64,000 nt of DNA from Gammaproteobacteria bacterium (lineage in GTDB: Bacteria > Pseudomonadota > Gammaproteobacteria > Steroidobacterales > Woeseiaceae), in the NCBI GenBank assembly GCA_022600955.1, contig JAHZJK010000003.1:141972-205971 (forward strand), written 5' to 3'. The translations under genes were made by a program, and so were the position numbers. Under the pieces are notes generated by a model, which saw nothing but the letters and a program-made list of their open reading frames with translations, made no database searches and was not told the origin of the DNA. Numbering within the stretch: the stretch's first letter is position 1; each line of letters starts with the position of its first letter. Shown here piece after piece: positions 16,483-25,751 of the stretch.

Positions 16483-18975
16483 ATGACAAAGAAACAATCG
16501 AATACCGGTGATCGGCACAAGGCCCCATTGAAAAAGTTGCGGGTTGTAGACTTTTCCAGAATGTTGTCGGGCCCCTTATCGACCATGATCCTTGGGGATC
16601 TGGGCGCGCACGTTATTCGTGTTGAAGATATCGAGGGAATGGATACGACCCGACACAATCATCCGTTCATCAATGGCGAAAGCCACTATTTTCTGTCTAT
16701 TAATCGAAATAAAGAAAGCATTGCAGTTGACCTGAAGACTAAAGAAGGGCGTGAGATCGCTTTGGGCCTGGTGCGGCAGGCAGACGTTGTTGTTGAAAAT
16801 TTTCGCCACGGCGCTGCAGCGCGGCTAGGGCTTGATTACGACAGTCTTATCAAGATCAATCCAAAGTTGGTCTACTGCAGCATCACAGGATTCGGGCAGA
16901 CCGGACCCTGGCGAGACAAGACGGCTTACGATTTGGTCATTCAAGCTGTAACCGGTGCGCTTTCTGTAACCGGTGAGGCAGGCCGTCCGCCAGCCAAGAT
17001 GGGCTTACCATTGGCGGACGAGATGTCGTCGCTTTTTGCCGGCATCGCGATTCTTGCGGGCGTCGAACGGTTGGCAAAAACCGGCAAAGGCTGCTACCTC
17101 GACACCTCAATGTTCGACGCCGGGCTCTCGATGTTGAGTTACATGGCGAATATTTACTTCGCGACCGGTGAAAGTCCTACGGCGGTCGGTTCGGCGCATC
17201 CGACGATTTATCCATACAATGCATTTGAAACCACAGATGGTTATATCGTTGTCGCGCCGTTCACGAACGCATTTTGGCGCAAGTTTTGTACAGCCATTGA
17301 GCGTCCCGACCTCGGCGAGGACCCAAATTACAAATCATTCAAGGAACGACTGGCCGCCCGAGATGAGCTTGCGAAAATTCTTGACCCGATCATGAAGACC
17401 CGCAGCACCGGCGATTGGCGCGAAAGACTTGAAACTGGCGACGTGCCAAATGGCCCTGTACTTTCGATCAAGGAAGCGATCGAGATGGAACACACTCAAA
17501 GTCGCGGGATGATCGCGGAGTTTGATCACCCCGTTTGCGGCAAGCAAAAAACACTGGGATCACCCTTTCACCTGACTTATGCCGATGGTCGGAAATACGA
17601 AACTCCGTATCGTGCACCTCCGGTTGTGGGTCAGCACACAGAATCAATTCTTTCAAAACTGCTGGGGTACGACCAGACTACGATCGAGGGACTGGTGCGC
17701 GATTCGGTAGTGCGAGGATCGCCAGTGCCGGGAGAATGCACGGCGAGCCCGTTGCAAAGCGATGCCCCGGAAGATTCTTTGAACAATAAAAGCGACGGCC
17801 CCGAATCGCCGTTGGCCGGATTGCGTATTGTCGACCTGACGCGCATGCTCGCAGGCCCTTACGCCACATTGCTCTTCGCCGATCTCGGCGCAGATGTAAT
17901 CAAGGTTGAGGAGCCACGTATTGGAGATCCCACGCGGCACAATATTCCGAAATTGGGTGACGAAAGCACCTATTTCATGGCGATCAATCGGGGCAAGAGG
18001 AGTATCTCGCTCGATCTCAAATCAGATGAAGGTCGACAGGCCTTAATCGAGCTCGTCAAAACTGCAGACGTTGTCGTTGAGAATTATCGACCGGGCGTCA
18101 TGGACAAGCTTGGCATTGGCTACAGCGAGTTAAAGAAAATTCGCCCGGACATCATCCTTTGCTCAATTTCTGGCTACGGTCAAACGGGTCCACTGAGAGA
18201 CAAAATCAGTTTCGACCTCGTCAACCAGGCTATGGCCGGAACTATGTCTGTGACTGGCGAGGCTGGAAGGCCGCCAGTCCGTGTTGGATTGCCGGCCGGC
18301 GATCTTGGAGGTGGCATATTTGCGGCGTTTGGCGTGCTGGCGGCATTGTATGGTCGGCGGCAAACGGGTGAAGGTGTGCATATCGATCTGGCTTTGCACG
18401 ATATATTGGTGTCATTGCTGGGCTATGTAGGGCAGCTCTACTTTACGACCGGCGAAGTTCCTGGGCCGGTAGGGTCCGGACACCACCACATCGCACCATA
18501 TCGAGCAATCCAGGCGAGTGATGGCTATTTCATCGTAGCGGCATTTACGCAGGTCTTCTGGCTGAAGTTCGTCGACGCAATAGAAATGCCCGAACTCAAA
18601 CTGGATAAAAGGTTTGCGGACATTACGGCTCGCAAGCACAACATGGATGCATTGTATGACATCGTTCTCCCAATATTCTCGGGCAAAACGGTCGACGAGT
18701 GGCTGCAGATTTTTGCTGATATGGATGTACCATCGGCGCGGGTGAACACTGTCGGCGAGGCTCTTGAATGCGAGCAGGCCTACGCTAGGGGTATCGTTTT
18801 CGAGTACGAGCACCCAACGGTTGGTCGGACCAAGACCGTAGGCACGCCGTTCATGTGTGACGGGCAGCCGTGGCGATCGGATTTGCCGCCTCCATTATTG
18901 GGTGAACATACGGCCGAAATCCTGAAGGAACTCGGACTTGATCAGTCTGCAAATGGGCAACGGCAGAGCGCATAG
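16483..18975 (+). CDS. Double-domain CaiB/BaiF (class III) CoA-transferase
   Basis: 830 residues, twice the normal length: two complete class III CoA-transferase domains (about 12-405 and 443-822) joined by a polar linker. Each repeats the same landmarks: RVVDFSRMLSGP / RIVDLTRMLAGP, VVVENFRHG / VVVENYRPG, SITGFGQTGP / SISGYGQTGP and the catalytic-Asp segment LDTSMFDAG / IDLALHDIL. ATG 16483 is preferred to TTG 16459. By family it moves CoA from a donor acyl-CoA to an acid. The single chain resembles a fused heterodimer such as BbsEF; acceptor and donor are unknown. It heads the run that ends with the SDR at 31424. Confidence 0.92.
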   Translation: MTKKQSNTGDRHKAPLKKLRVVDFSRMLSGPLSTMILGDLGAHVIRVEDIEGMDTTRHNHPFINGESHYFLSINRNKESIAVDLKTKEGREIALGLVRQADVVVENFRHGAAARLGLDYDSLIKINPKLVYCSITGFGQTGPWRDKTAYDLVIQAVTGALSVTGEAGRPPAKMGLPLADEMSSLFAGIAILAGVERLAKTGKGCYLDTSMFDAGLSMLSYMANIYFATGESPTAVGSAHPTIYPYNAFETTDGYIVVAPFTNAFWRKFCTAIERPDLGEDPNYKSFKERLAARDELAKILDPIMKTRSTGDWRERLETGDVPNGPVLSIKEAIEMEHTQSRGMIAEFDHPVCGKQKTLGSPFHLTYADGRKYETPYRAPPVVGQHTESILSKLLGYDQTTIEGLVRDSVVRGSPVPGECTASPLQSDAPEDSLNNKSDGPESPLAGLRIVDLTRMLAGPYATLLFADLGADVIKVEEPRIGDPTRHNIPKLGDESTYFMAINRGKRSISLDLKSDEGRQALIELVKTADVVVENYRPGVMDKLGIGYSELKKIRPDIILCSISGYGQTGPLRDKISFDLVNQAMAGTMSVTGEAGRPPVRVGLPAGDLGGGIFAAFGVLAALYGRRQTGEGVHIDLALHDILVSLLGYVGQLYFTTGEVPGPVGSGHHHIAPYRAIQASDGYFIVAAFTQVFWLKFVDAIEMPELKLDKRFADITARKHNMDALYDIVLPIFSGKTVDEWLQIFADMDVPSARVNTVGEALECEQAYARGIVFEYEHPTVGRTKTVGTPFMCDGQPWRSDLPPPLLGEHTAEILKELGLDQSANGQRQSA

Positions 18976-18990
18976 AACGGAGCGAATAAA

Positions 18991-19554
18991 GTGGACTTGA
19001 ATCGAACAGCAGTGCTGGCAATGGACTACCAGGAGTTACTGGTCAATGGCTACACGACTGATGCTAAAAGGGCGATCGCGAAGGTATCGGATGTTCTGAG
19101 TAAAGCACGGTCGGCAAATTTGCCTGTAATTTATGTGACAGTCGGATTCAGCGCTGGCTACCCGGAAGTCAATGAGAACAATATGATTTTCAGAGCCGTT
19201 CGGGACGGTCAGCGATTCTTGACTGATAGCGACGATGCTCAAATTCCACTAGCAATAGCGCCACGAGATGGCGATCTGCGCGTTTTGAAACACAGGGTGA
19301 GTGCATTTGAGGGAACTAGCCTTGAGATGCTGCTCCATGCGCAGGGTATCGATACGCTAATTCTCTTCGGCATTACAACCAGTGGCGTCGTTCTGTCGAC
19401 GGTTCGCCAAGCGGCGGATCGTGATTACAAGCTCATCGTACTCGAAGATTTGTGTTACGACACGGACGATGTCCATAAGTTCTTAATGGAGAATATTCTC
19501 AACCGACAGGCGGAAATAATGACGTCTGACACTTTCCTGGAATCGATAGCGTAA
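18991..19554 (+). CDS. Isochorismatase-fold hydrolase, catalytic Cys position not Cys
   Basis: 187 residues from GTG 18991. The core strands TAVLAMDYQELLV (Asp near residue 11) and VIYVTVGFSAGY, and the segment GITTSGVVLSTVRQAADRDY place it in the isochorismatase-like superfamily. In cysteine hydrolases the segment reads GxxTxxCV; here Gly replaces Cys, as in true isochorismatases that hydrolyse vinyl ethers. It lies between the CoA-transferase and the acyl-CoA ligase; its role in the pathway is unknown. Confidence 0.8.
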   Translation: MDLNRTAVLAMDYQELLVNGYTTDAKRAIAKVSDVLSKARSANLPVIYVTVGFSAGYPEVNENNMIFRAVRDGQRFLTDSDDAQIPLAIAPRDGDLRVLKHRVSAFEGTSLEMLLHAQGIDTLILFGITTSGVVLSTVRQAADRDYKLIVLEDLCYDTDDVHKFLMENILNRQAEIMTSDTFLESIA

Positions 19555-19593
19555 GAACGCCCTTCGAATCAGCGCGGCATCGAGATTGAATCA

Positions 19594-21081
19594 ATGATCA
19601 ACCTGACCAGCTTCATTGAATACCATGCGCGCACGACGCCAGAACGAACAGCAATTGTCTACGAGCAGCAGACCATCTCCTATTCGGAGTTTTTCGGCCG
19701 TGCCGAAAGTTTAGCGGGGTATCTGGTTGAACGTGGGATTCAGCCAGGTGATGTGATTGCCGTCCTAATGAAGAACAGCCCGGCGTTTCTCGAAATTGCT
19801 TTCGCTGTGAGCCATATTGGGGCCGTTTTCCTTCCGATTAACTTTCGGCTATCGGAGGATGAGGTCAATTACATTTGCGAAAATTCCGGAGCGAGATTGC
19901 TTTTTGCCGATTCGGAGTTTGAGGCGATGGACCTCACCGTTCAACGCGTATGTTTGGGACCTGATGAGCAAACGAGTACAAGATCGTTGTCAGACACATG
20001 CGCCCCAGCTCCGATGTGCGCAGTTGATGGGCAAGACCTGTTTCGTTTGATGTATACCTCCGGGACAACAGATCGGCCCAAAGGAGTGATGCACAGTTAC
20101 AATAACTTCTTTTGGAAGTCCGCTGATCATGTTGTTGTGCTTGGTTTGAGCAACCGCAGCAGACTGTTGGTCGTCGGTCCCTTGTATCACGTTGGTGCGT
20201 TTGACTTGCCTGGTATTGCTGTCCTTTGGCAGGGTGGAATGCTGGCTATTCAAAGAGATTTCGATGCTGATGCAGCTCTCTCGGCCATTGAGAGTTATCG
20301 GCTGAACTCAGCTTGGTTAGCACCGATCATGACCAGTACGATCTTGGGGTGGAAAAATCGGGACAAACATGATGTTTCGACCATGGACTGGATCATCGGC
20401 GGAGGCGAACGGACACCTGAAAACCGAATTCGCGAGTTCTCTGAATTCTTTACGAACGCGCGGTACATCGACGCGTACGGGCTAACAGAGAGTTGTAGTG
20501 GCGACTCATTCATGGTCGCTGGCCGAGAATTGGAGAAAATCGGGTCTACGGGTCAAGCGACTCCGCATGTAGAGATTCAAATTCGGGATGAACACGGGAG
20601 GCGACTCCCCGAGAATGTTGATGGCGAGATTTGCCTCCGTGGGCCGAAGATATTTTCCGGGTACTGGCGAGACGAGGAGAAAACTGCAGCGTCGTTTTTT
20701 GGCGATTGGTTTCGCACCGGCGACATAGGTTTTCTCGATTCTGAGAGCTTTCTTTATCTGACGGATCGCAAGAAAGACATGATTATTTCAGGCGGTGAGA
20801 ATATCGCGTCGTCGGAGTTGGAACGTGTAATCCGCCTACGGCCTGAGGTTGACGATGTCGCGGTCGTCGGAAGAAAAGATAGCAAGTGGGGTGAAGTTCC
20901 TGTCGCCGTGGTTGTGCCAAATGATGGCTGTGAACTGGATCTCGAATCGCTGGTCGCTCACTGCAAGACAATGCTGGCAGCATTCAAAGTGCCCAAAGAC
21001 CTCATCATAAGGGACGCGTTACCACGCAACCCTTCGGGCAAGGTACTAAAACGACAGCTTCGTGATGAAATCAATGCGTGA
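19594..21081 (+). CDS. AMP-dependent acyl-CoA synthetase
   Basis: 495 residues, complete. The phosphate loop MYTSGTTDRPKGVMH (about 150-164), the DAYGLTESCSGDS motif (about 294-306), the hinge LTDRKKDMIISGGENI and the C-terminal catalytic Lys in NPSGKVLKRQL all fit an active enzyme. It activates a carboxylate with ATP and CoA. It resembles medium/long-chain or cyclohexanecarboxylate-type ligases more than acetate synthetase. Its place after the CoA-transferase gives the pathway two CoA-activation routes. Confidence 0.9.
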   Translation: MINLTSFIEYHARTTPERTAIVYEQQTISYSEFFGRAESLAGYLVERGIQPGDVIAVLMKNSPAFLEIAFAVSHIGAVFLPINFRLSEDEVNYICENSGARLLFADSEFEAMDLTVQRVCLGPDEQTSTRSLSDTCAPAPMCAVDGQDLFRLMYTSGTTDRPKGVMHSYNNFFWKSADHVVVLGLSNRSRLLVVGPLYHVGAFDLPGIAVLWQGGMLAIQRDFDADAALSAIESYRLNSAWLAPIMTSTILGWKNRDKHDVSTMDWIIGGGERTPENRIREFSEFFTNARYIDAYGLTESCSGDSFMVAGRELEKIGSTGQATPHVEIQIRDEHGRRLPENVDGEICLRGPKIFSGYWRDEEKTAASFFGDWFRTGDIGFLDSESFLYLTDRKKDMIISGGENIASSELERVIRLRPEVDDVAVVGRKDSKWGEVPVAVVVPNDGCELDLESLVAHCKTMLAAFKVPKDLIIRDALPRNPSGKVLKRQLRDEINA

Positions 21082-21110
21082 GAGCCGGTGGAGCAAGGAA
21101 GGAAATAATC

Positions 21111-21872
21111 ATGGCTGAGAATAATTTACTGGCTGGTAAGAAAGTGCTGATTACCGGCGCAGGACGCGGTAATGGCGCTGCACTTGCCAGCGGCCTGTCG
21201 ACGTATGGAGCGGAGGTCATCGTTACCGATATTGACGAAGAGAGTGCGCGCGAAATTGCAATGTCGATCTCCCAAGCAGGGGCCAAAGCTTCGGCATTCA
21301 AGATAGATATCGGCGACCTACTCATGTGCAAGTCCGTCGCGTCTGAAATCGCTTCAAAGTTAGGGCCAATCGACGTCCTGGTGAACAATGCGGGAATCAT
21401 TCGTCGCGAGAAGTTTGACGATGAAACCGCGCCTGACGCATGGGACCAATGCATGAATATAAATGCTACCGGGGCGTACAACATGTCTACCGCGTTCGTT
21501 GCGCAACTTCGCGAAACCCGTGGAAATATCGTCAACATGACATCTATTACAGCTTTCGTTTCGGCGCGTACATTTCCCGGCTACGCCGCATCCAAAGCCG
21601 CAGTTATCGCCCTGACGCGCGGCTTGGCGGCTAGCTTGGCTCCAGATGGGATACGCGTGAATGCCGTCGCGCCTGGCCCATTTGCGACACCAATGACAGC
21701 GTCGACGCTCGATAATGATGAGCGGCACAACTACTACAAAGACAGAGTCCTGCTTGGCCGGTTCGGTGACCCGACCGAGATCGTCGGTCCTGTCGCATTT
21801 ATATGTTCGGATATGGCGAGTTTCGTTACCGGAACCACCTTGATTGTCGACGGTGGCCTGTTGTCGGAATGA
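21111..21872 (+). CDS. Short-chain dehydrogenase/reductase
   Basis: 253 residues from ATG 21111 behind AAGGAAGGAAATAATC. Classical SDR features: cofactor motif TGAGRGNGAALASG (about 16-29), NNAG (about 90), catalytic Ser and YAASK (Tyr about 161), and the C-terminal VTGTTLIVDGG. It likely oxidises a hydroxyl to a ketone, for instance at the beta-hydroxyacyl-CoA step. It lies between the ligase and the quinoprotein gene. Confidence 0.88.
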   Translation: MAENNLLAGKKVLITGAGRGNGAALASGLSTYGAEVIVTDIDEESAREIAMSISQAGAKASAFKIDIGDLLMCKSVASEIASKLGPIDVLVNNAGIIRREKFDDETAPDAWDQCMNINATGAYNMSTAFVAQLRETRGNIVNMTSITAFVSARTFPGYAASKAAVIALTRGLAASLAPDGIRVNAVAPGPFATPMTASTLDNDERHNYYKDRVLLGRFGDPTEIVGPVAFICSDMASFVTGTTLIVDGGLLSE

Positions 21873-21893
21873 CGAATGCTTGAAGGGATGCGA

Positions 21894-23777
21894 ATGTTTG
21901 GCAATAAATCGAAAAGCAGAAAACTTGTAGCAATACTTGTCGTCGCGTCAATGTCCGCTTGTACAAAGGATGCGGCGCTCGAGCCAGTCGTAGTGACTCC
22001 CACCGATGGAAAGAAACTCTACGACGAAAATTGCTCGTCATGTCACGAGGGGCAGGTTCCCAAAGCGCCGCACCGGGACTGGCTCGCGAAAATGGCTCCC
22101 GATGCTGTAGTTCGAGCCTTATCGGACGGGACGATGCAGCGCGCCGCCGAGAATCTTGAACCCAGTGATCTTGATACGCTAACCGAATACTTGACCGGAG
22201 TTTCGCCCGCGAAGTACGCGCCGCCACCGGGCGCGGCTCAATGCGTAGGAGAGGCCGCTGAATTTGACGTGAGTCAGCCGCCTGCCAGTGCCGGTTGGGG
22301 CTACGACGCGCGGCGGTTTGTTTCGGGAGAATCAGCAGGGTTCACTAAGAGTGACGTTCCCGATTTGAAGCTCAAATGGGCATTTGCTTATCCTGGTGCT
22401 GTTCGGGGCAGGTCCTTACCGGTCACAGCCATGGGTGCCATTTTCGTCGGTAGTCAAGATGGGACCATCTATGCGTTTGATCTTGAGACTGGCTGTGCGC
22501 GTTGGACGACGCGCGTTTCCGTAGAAGTTCGAACGGCAATTGTTGTAGAGCCATGGGCAAATGACTCGTTACCCGATCGCATACCCAGACTATTCTTTGG
22601 CGACCTCATGGGGCGCGTCCACGCTCTGGATGCTACGACTGGCGAGGTACTGTGGAGCGTACGCGCAGACGATCATCCGAATTCGACAATCACTGGTACT
22701 CCTGTGATCCACGGGGATCGGCTTTTCGTCCCGGTGTCGTCGCTTGAGGTTCTGACGGCGCCGGATCCCTCCTACGAGTGTTGCACCTTTCGCGGCTCGG
22801 TCGTCGCTTTGGATATCGAAAACGGTGAAACAATCTGGAAGCACTACACGATACCGCTACCTGTCGTCGAGCAAGGTTTTTCGAAAGCGGGTACCAGGCA
22901 GTGGGGACCATCGGGTGCTGCGGTTTGGGGCAGCCCAAGTATCGATGTCCAGCGAGGATTGATCTATTTCGGCAGCAGCGAAAACTATTCGTCTCCTGCT
23001 GATAAAAACTCTGATGCAATTTTCGCGGTCGATTTGTCAACCGGCGAACGACGCTGGAGCAAGCAGTTATTGGCAGGCGATGCGTGGAATGCCGCATGTT
23101 ATTTCGGCGCCGCGGATCATCCGAATTGCCCGGCGGAGCGCGGGCCGGACTATGATTTCTCGGCGTCACCGCTGCTTGTGGATGGCGGGGAGGGAAGACA
23201 AGTCATTGTTGCCGGTCAGAAATCGGGAACGGTCTTTGGACTTGATCCCGACCGAGACGGTGACGTGATTTGGGAGACGCAAGTTGGTCACGGCGGTGTT
23301 CAAGGCGGTGTTCACTTTGGCATGAGTGCCAGTGGCAATCGAGTATTCGTGCCGATCAGCGATATTCCGGTGGACAGCGAAGGTCGACCGATCGAAGGCG
23401 ATATGTATCCGGGAATTCACAGCGTTGATGCAGCGACGGGCGAAATAGCCTGGCGATCGATCAGCTCGAATAACTGCGACGGCCGAAAATTTTGCGACCC
23501 CGGTATTTCCGCCGCTGCGACATCTATCCCAGGAGTCGTTTTCGCGGGTCACCTTGACGGTATGCTGCGCGCGTATGACGCCGAGAATGGTGACGTGTTG
23601 TGGCAGTTCGACACTTCGAGAGAGTTCGCTGCGGTAAATGGTACGGCAACCGGCGGCTCTATCGGCGGTCCCGGACCGGCAATCGGTTCAGGCGCCGTTA
23701 TCGTAAATTCAGGATATGACTTCGGTGACCACATGCCAGGAAATGCATTGCTCATATTTACACCAGGTGGGAGGTAG
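21894..23777 (+). CDS. Quinohemoprotein: lipoprotein with heme c domain and PQQ beta-propeller
   Basis: About 627 residues. The start at 21894 has GAAGGG 6 bases upstream; two in-frame ATGs precede it (21876, 21888). The leader ends VASMSAC, a plausible lipobox with Cys23. One heme site CSSCHEG lies at about 47-53, followed by a PQQ-enzyme-repeat propeller with repeated Asp-x-x-Thr-Gly turns (FDLETGCARW, LDATTGEVLW, VDAATGEIAW). N-terminal heme plus PQQ propeller is the layout of poly(vinyl alcohol) dehydrogenase-type quinohemoproteins. It would oxidise an alcohol in the periplasm and pass electrons to the respiratory chain. The alcohol is unknown. Confidence 0.88.
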   Translation: MFGNKSKSRKLVAILVVASMSACTKDAALEPVVVTPTDGKKLYDENCSSCHEGQVPKAPHRDWLAKMAPDAVVRALSDGTMQRAAENLEPSDLDTLTEYLTGVSPAKYAPPPGAAQCVGEAAEFDVSQPPASAGWGYDARRFVSGESAGFTKSDVPDLKLKWAFAYPGAVRGRSLPVTAMGAIFVGSQDGTIYAFDLETGCARWTTRVSVEVRTAIVVEPWANDSLPDRIPRLFFGDLMGRVHALDATTGEVLWSVRADDHPNSTITGTPVIHGDRLFVPVSSLEVLTAPDPSYECCTFRGSVVALDIENGETIWKHYTIPLPVVEQGFSKAGTRQWGPSGAAVWGSPSIDVQRGLIYFGSSENYSSPADKNSDAIFAVDLSTGERRWSKQLLAGDAWNAACYFGAADHPNCPAERGPDYDFSASPLLVDGGEGRQVIVAGQKSGTVFGLDPDRDGDVIWETQVGHGGVQGGVHFGMSASGNRVFVPISDIPVDSEGRPIEGDMYPGIHSVDAATGEIAWRSISSNNCDGRKFCDPGISAAATSIPGVVFAGHLDGMLRAYDAENGDVLWQFDTSREFAAVNGTATGGSIGGPGPAIGSGAVIVNSGYDFGDHMPGNALLIFTPGGR

Positions 23778-23779
23778 TC

Positions 23780-24760
23780 GTGACTGCGAATAATTCGTCA
23801 ACCGAAACTGGCGATCTGTTCGCTATGTATAAGGAGATGCTACGCATTCGCTTGGCTGAAGAGCGCTTGGCCGCACTTTTCGCAGACGGCGCGGTGCCCG
23901 GATTTATTCACTTAAGTATCGGCCAGGAGGCGATCGCAGTTGGCGTTGTATCCGCACTTAATGCGGACGACACAGTGGCATCAAATCACCGGGGTCACGG
24001 TCATGCTCTGGCAAAAGGGCTGGATTTGTCAGCATTCTATCTGGAGCTGCTGGGCAAGGATGAGGGGCTATGCAGAGGGCGCGGAGGTTCAATGCATGTT
24101 GCTGACCTATCGAAGGGCATGCTAGGTGCTAACGGAATTGTCGGCGCCGGCATGTCTATAGCGGTTGGAAGCGCATTGGCACACAAGAGCCTTGGCGGAG
24201 GACAAGTTGCAGTCGTGTTTTTCGGCGATGGTGCACTTGCCGAGGGCCTTCTCCACGAATCGATCAATTTGGCCAAGATACTTGGGCTGCCAGTGTTGTT
24301 CGTTTGCGAAAACAATGGATGGAGTGAGTTTTCCGCAACAAGCGAACAAATCTCGTTCAAGTTCGAGTCCCTCGCGACCGGCTACGGACTTAATTACATG
24401 TGCGTTGAAGGAAATGACGTGCGCAAGGTGGCCGCCGCTGCCAGGAAGCAGATTGCCGATACCAGAGCGCATTCCGTGCCGTCGGTGCTCGAATGCAAAA
24501 CGCTTCGCGTGCGAGGTCATTTTGAGGGTGACGCGCAAAAATACCGGTCGATGGACGGTACGGAGATTGAGGATCACGACCCATTGCTGGTCGCGGCTCG
24601 CGCCCTGCAGGCTGATGGAATGAGTGAAGACGATCTTGCTGAAGTCAGACGCCTTATCGACGTCGAGATTGACTTAGCGGTCGAAGATGCAAAGAAGGGT
24701 TCAACCCCGGATTTCGCCGACGCGCTGGCCGATGTTTATGCACATCAGGCAGGTACCTAG
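23780..24760 (+). CDS. Thiamine-diphosphate-dependent dehydrogenase E1 component, alpha subunit (set 2)
   Basis: 326 residues from GTG 23780, starting just after the quinoprotein stop. The TPP motif spans GDG (149-151) to NN (178-179), and SNHRGHGHALAKG matches the active-site loop. It is related to acetoin-dehydrogenase alpha subunits and clearly diverged from the alpha gene at 5600. It shares one base with the beta gene (TAGTGG), so the pair is translationally coupled. Confidence 0.92.
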   Translation: MTANNSSTETGDLFAMYKEMLRIRLAEERLAALFADGAVPGFIHLSIGQEAIAVGVVSALNADDTVASNHRGHGHALAKGLDLSAFYLELLGKDEGLCRGRGGSMHVADLSKGMLGANGIVGAGMSIAVGSALAHKSLGGGQVAVVFFGDGALAEGLLHESINLAKILGLPVLFVCENNGWSEFSATSEQISFKFESLATGYGLNYMCVEGNDVRKVAAAARKQIADTRAHSVPSVLECKTLRVRGHFEGDAQKYRSMDGTEIEDHDPLLVAARALQADGMSEDDLAEVRRLIDVEIDLAVEDAKKGSTPDFADALADVYAHQAGT

Positions 24761-25734
24761 TGGAAGTCATTAACTACGGCAGGTCCCTCAACAACGCTCT
24801 CGCCGACGCGATGACTGACGATTCTCGCGTCGTGGTAATGGGTGAGGATATCGGTGCTGCTGGCGGTCCTTTCGGCGTAACCAGAGGATTGCTCGAGAAA
24901 TTCGGTTCTGATCGAGTTATTGATACACCAATTTCGGAAGCGGCTATTGTTGGGGCGGCGACCGGCGCAGCGATGAGTGGCTTAAAGCCCGTTGTCGAGA
25001 TCATGTTCATGGACTTTTCGACTTTGGCAATGGATGCGATCGTAAACCAGGCGGCAAAGGCACACTTCATGTTTGGTGGGCAACGTCCAGTGCCAATGGT
25101 GGTTCGAACGCCGCATGGCGGAGGGCTGAATGCGGGACCGCAGCACTCACAGTGTCTGGAAGCATGGTTTGCGCATATTCCAGGCCTAAAAGTAGTTTGT
25201 CCCTCAAGTGCCGCTAACGCTTATGGGTTGCTCAGAGCCGCCATTGATGATCCAAACCCCGTCATTTTTGTTGAGCACAAGGGTTTGTACGCAAAGAAAG
25301 CAGAAGTAGAAAATTCGCGAAGTAGCCAGATCATTGGGAAAGCCGCAGTCGTAAGGGTAGGGACGGATGCGACTATTGTGAGCTATGGCGCGTCTGTAAA
25401 CACGGCACTTGAGGCAGCCGATTTGCTTGCCGAAAAAGGAATCGAGGTTGAGATTGTCGATCTTCAGAGTATTCAACCGTGGGATCGCGATGCAGTTCTC
25501 GACTCGGTGAAGAAAACAAACAGGCTCGTGATTGCTCATGAAGCGGTTGAGGCGTTCGGAGTAGGTGCCGAAATTGCCGCAACCGTCGCAGATATTGGTT
25601 TTGACTATCTGGATGCGCCGATCGTCCGCGTCGGAGCGGCGTTCATGCCCGTACCCTTCGCGGCATCCCTTGAATCGGGATATTCGCCAAATGCTAGTGA
25701 TATAGAACGTGCCGTAAGACGCACCTTGGACTAA
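24760..25734 (+). CDS. Thiamine-diphosphate-dependent dehydrogenase E1 component, beta subunit (set 2)
   Basis: 324 residues from GTG 24760. The DTPISEAAIVGAATGAAMSG segment (about 50-69), MDFSTLAMDAIVNQAAK and a C-terminal domain with EIVDLQSIQPWD are typical of acetoin/pyruvate E1 beta. It works with the alpha subunit just upstream and, by position, with the E2 at 26544. The enoyl-CoA hydratase gene is inserted between E1 beta and E2, an unusual order that ties the complex to the CoA pathway. Confidence 0.92.
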   Translation: MEVINYGRSLNNALADAMTDDSRVVVMGEDIGAAGGPFGVTRGLLEKFGSDRVIDTPISEAAIVGAATGAAMSGLKPVVEIMFMDFSTLAMDAIVNQAAKAHFMFGGQRPVPMVVRTPHGGGLNAGPQHSQCLEAWFAHIPGLKVVCPSSAANAYGLLRAAIDDPNPVIFVEHKGLYAKKAEVENSRSSQIIGKAAVVRVGTDATIVSYGASVNTALEAADLLAEKGIEVEIVDLQSIQPWDRDAVLDSVKKTNRLVIAHEAVEAFGVGAEIAATVADIGFDYLDAPIVRVGAAFMPVPFAASLESGYSPNASDIERAVRRTLD

Positions 25735-25751
25735 GAAACAGGACTAAGAAA

